DNA from: Bordetella parapertussis
Lineage (GTDB): Bacteria > Pseudomonadota > Gammaproteobacteria > Burkholderiales > Burkholderiaceae_B
Direction: 5' to 3'
Assembly (NCBI GenBank): GCA_945911685.1
Contig: CAMEAW010000173.1
Location: 1 to 5,896 of the forward strand
Length of the DNA: 5,896 nucleotides
Shown: positions 5,102-5,896 of the stretch, in pieces
Layout of the letters: each line of letters opens with the position of its first letter
How positions within the stretch are numbered: the first letter of the stretch is position 1
Position numbers and translations under genes: made by a program
The notes under the pieces: generated by a model
What the model was told of the DNA's origin: nothing
Database searches by the model: none
The model's input: the letters and a program-made list of their open reading frames with translations, nothing else

Positions 5102-5677
5102 ATGATTCCCAATTGGAACCTGCAAGGGGTGATCCCGCCGACGCGTCCTGGCGTTCAAGGGCATGATCCTGATCGCTCTCCTTATCTGGCAACTTTGCAT
5201 GCCTTTGTCTCTGCCATGGGAACATCGCCCGCACGATTAAAGATCATTGACGGCTTATTGCAATTTCGCAATGAGATCCATAAGCTGGGCGTGAAATCTG
5301 GCTTTCAGTGGCTGAATGGCAGCTTTTCTGAAAATGTAGAAGATACTCAGGCGCGAGACCCTCGAGATGTCGATGTGGTGACTTTTCTACAGATCCCTAA
5401 AGGTGAGAATAGTGCATCAATCGTCAGAAAAAATCCTGAACTTTTCGATTCCGATTATGTTAAACAGATGTATCGGGTCGATTCGAACTGGCAAATTTTA
5501 GGAGAGCCAATGGAGGCCTCATCTGTTAGATGGATATCCTATTGGTATAGCATGTGGTCACATAGGCGTGATGGTCTATGGAAAGGTTTCGTCCAAGTAG
5601 ATTTGGATAGCACCCAAGACCCTGCAGCTTTGCAATTGCTGACACAGGCGCAGGCGGACCTTGGAGTGATGCCATGA
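5102..5677 (+). CDS. DUF6932-like protein with nucleotidyltransferase-fold motifs
   Basis: The 191-residue protein opens with IPNWNLQGVIPP and RSPY, then SPARLKIIDGLLQFRNEIHKLG and GFQWLNGSFSENVED, a pattern I associate with the DUF6932 family. The nucleotidyltransferase (polymerase beta-like) signature is present: Gly73-Ser74 in LNGSFSE, 14 residues later Asp89-Val-Asp91 in DPRDVDVVTF, and a third acidic strand, Asp167/Asp169, in VQVDLDS. These would form the metal site that transfers nucleotides. Substrate and product are unknown; related folds occur in MNT/HEPN toxin-antitoxin systems, AbiEii-type toxins and CD-NTases, but this is much smaller than a CBASS cyclase. It overlaps the next gene by four bases (ATGA), so the pair is co-translated. 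The family name is from memory; the NTase motif can be seen directly. Confidence 0.75.
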   Translation: MIPNWNLQGVIPPTRPGVQGHDPDRSPYLATLHAFVSAMGTSPARLKIIDGLLQFRNEIHKLGVKSGFQWLNGSFSENVEDTQARDPRDVDVVTFLQIPKGENSASIVRKNPELFDSDYVKQMYRVDSNWQILGEPMEASSVRWISYWYSMWSHRRDGLWKGFVQVDLDSTQDPAALQLLTQAQADLGVMP

Positions 5678-5896
5678 TTGACTACCGCGACTCGTTATTA
5701 TCCGAAATCCATGAACTGCAGCAAATGCTTAAGGGGCTTCCTGCTGCAGCCGTTATTCAGCGGATTTCATTTGAAAATCGCCTCAAAGGTGCGCGTAAAG
5801 CGCTTGAACAAGAGAGCCTAAATCCTACTCCATCTCGAGTGATGCTTACATTTCGTGGACGCCCAGTGGATGGCAGTCGTGGTGTTGCTGCCGACT
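5674..5896 (+). CDS. Partner protein of the NTase-like gene, partial
   Basis: The gene starts at the ATG that overlaps the upstream stop (ATGA) and runs off the right edge after 74 codons. It begins MIDYRDSLLSEIHELQQMLK, and residues 1-48 look like one long helix or helical hairpin (ending RLKGARKALEQESL). A beta-rich segment, SRVMLTFRGRPVDGSRGVAAD, follows, the start of another domain. I have a recollection of similar hypothetical proteins with FRG-x-PV-x-G-S-x-G-I/V downstream of DUF6932 genes, but no named function. It could be the antidote, regulator or target-binding partner of the NTase-like protein. Only the N-terminal part is visible, so length and further domains are unknown. Confidence 0.75.
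   Translation, partial: MIDYRDSLLSEIHELQQMLKGLPAAAVIQRISFENRLKGARKALEQESLNPTPSRVMLTFRGRPVDGSRGVAAD

Noticed and set aside
5007..5234. Minus-strand 75-codon frame across the start of the DUF6932 gene.
   Set aside because: It overlaps the well-supported plus-strand gene and has no recognisable motif or ribosome binding site.
5102..5896. CBASS operon with a CD-NTase cyclase.
   Set aside because: At 191 residues the protein is about half the size of CD-NTases, and the visible partner has no effector, transmembrane or Cap-type motif.

Overview
The window looks like bacterial accessory DNA of moderate GC content, most likely from a beta- or gammaproteobacterium. The basis is proteobacterial-type HigBA proteins, an AEC-family permease, good sigma70-like promoters, and short intergenic gaps with coding on both strands. 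No marker gene allows a genus call.

Layout from left to right. Positions 1-632 (minus) hold the N-terminal two thirds of an AEC/auxin-efflux-type permease that runs off the left edge; this may be the last ordinary chromosomal gene before the island. A divergent intergenic region with a tandem 13-bp repeat and a 7-bp inverted repeat separates it from a small DUF5522 Cys/His-rich protein (761-952, plus). A short minus-strand coding remnant lies at 958-1101. Then come three plus-strand units. The first is a coiled-coil, single-membrane-span protein (1146-1493) followed 8 bp later by a protein combining a HigA/HTH_37-like N-terminus with an excisionase-type HTH_17 domain (1502-2002). The second is an XRE-ImmA/IrrE metallopeptidase (2092-3216) overlapping by one base a PIN-domain nuclease (3216-3812). 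After a minus-strand tail of an HNH endonuclease gene (3842-4096, broken) and a minus-strand higBA toxin-antitoxin operon (4181-4784), the third begins: a DUF6932 nucleotidyltransferase-like protein (5102-5677) overlapping by four bases a partner gene cut by the right edge (5674 onward).

The window therefore reads as a toxin-antitoxin/defence-type island. One classical TA pair (HigB/HigA) sits beside one pair built like a TA or stress module (XRE-ImmA + PIN) and two less familiar two-gene modules (membrane coiled-coil + double DNA-binding protein; NTase-like + partner). Gene fragments between the modules point to repeated insertion and loss. Both the higBA and XRE-ImmA promoters place the predicted transcription start within a few bases of the ATG, suggesting leaderless or nearly leaderless mRNAs under autoregulation.

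The best candidates for something undescribed are the 1146-2002 pair and the 5102-5896 pair. Their functions are inferred from motifs and gene order only.
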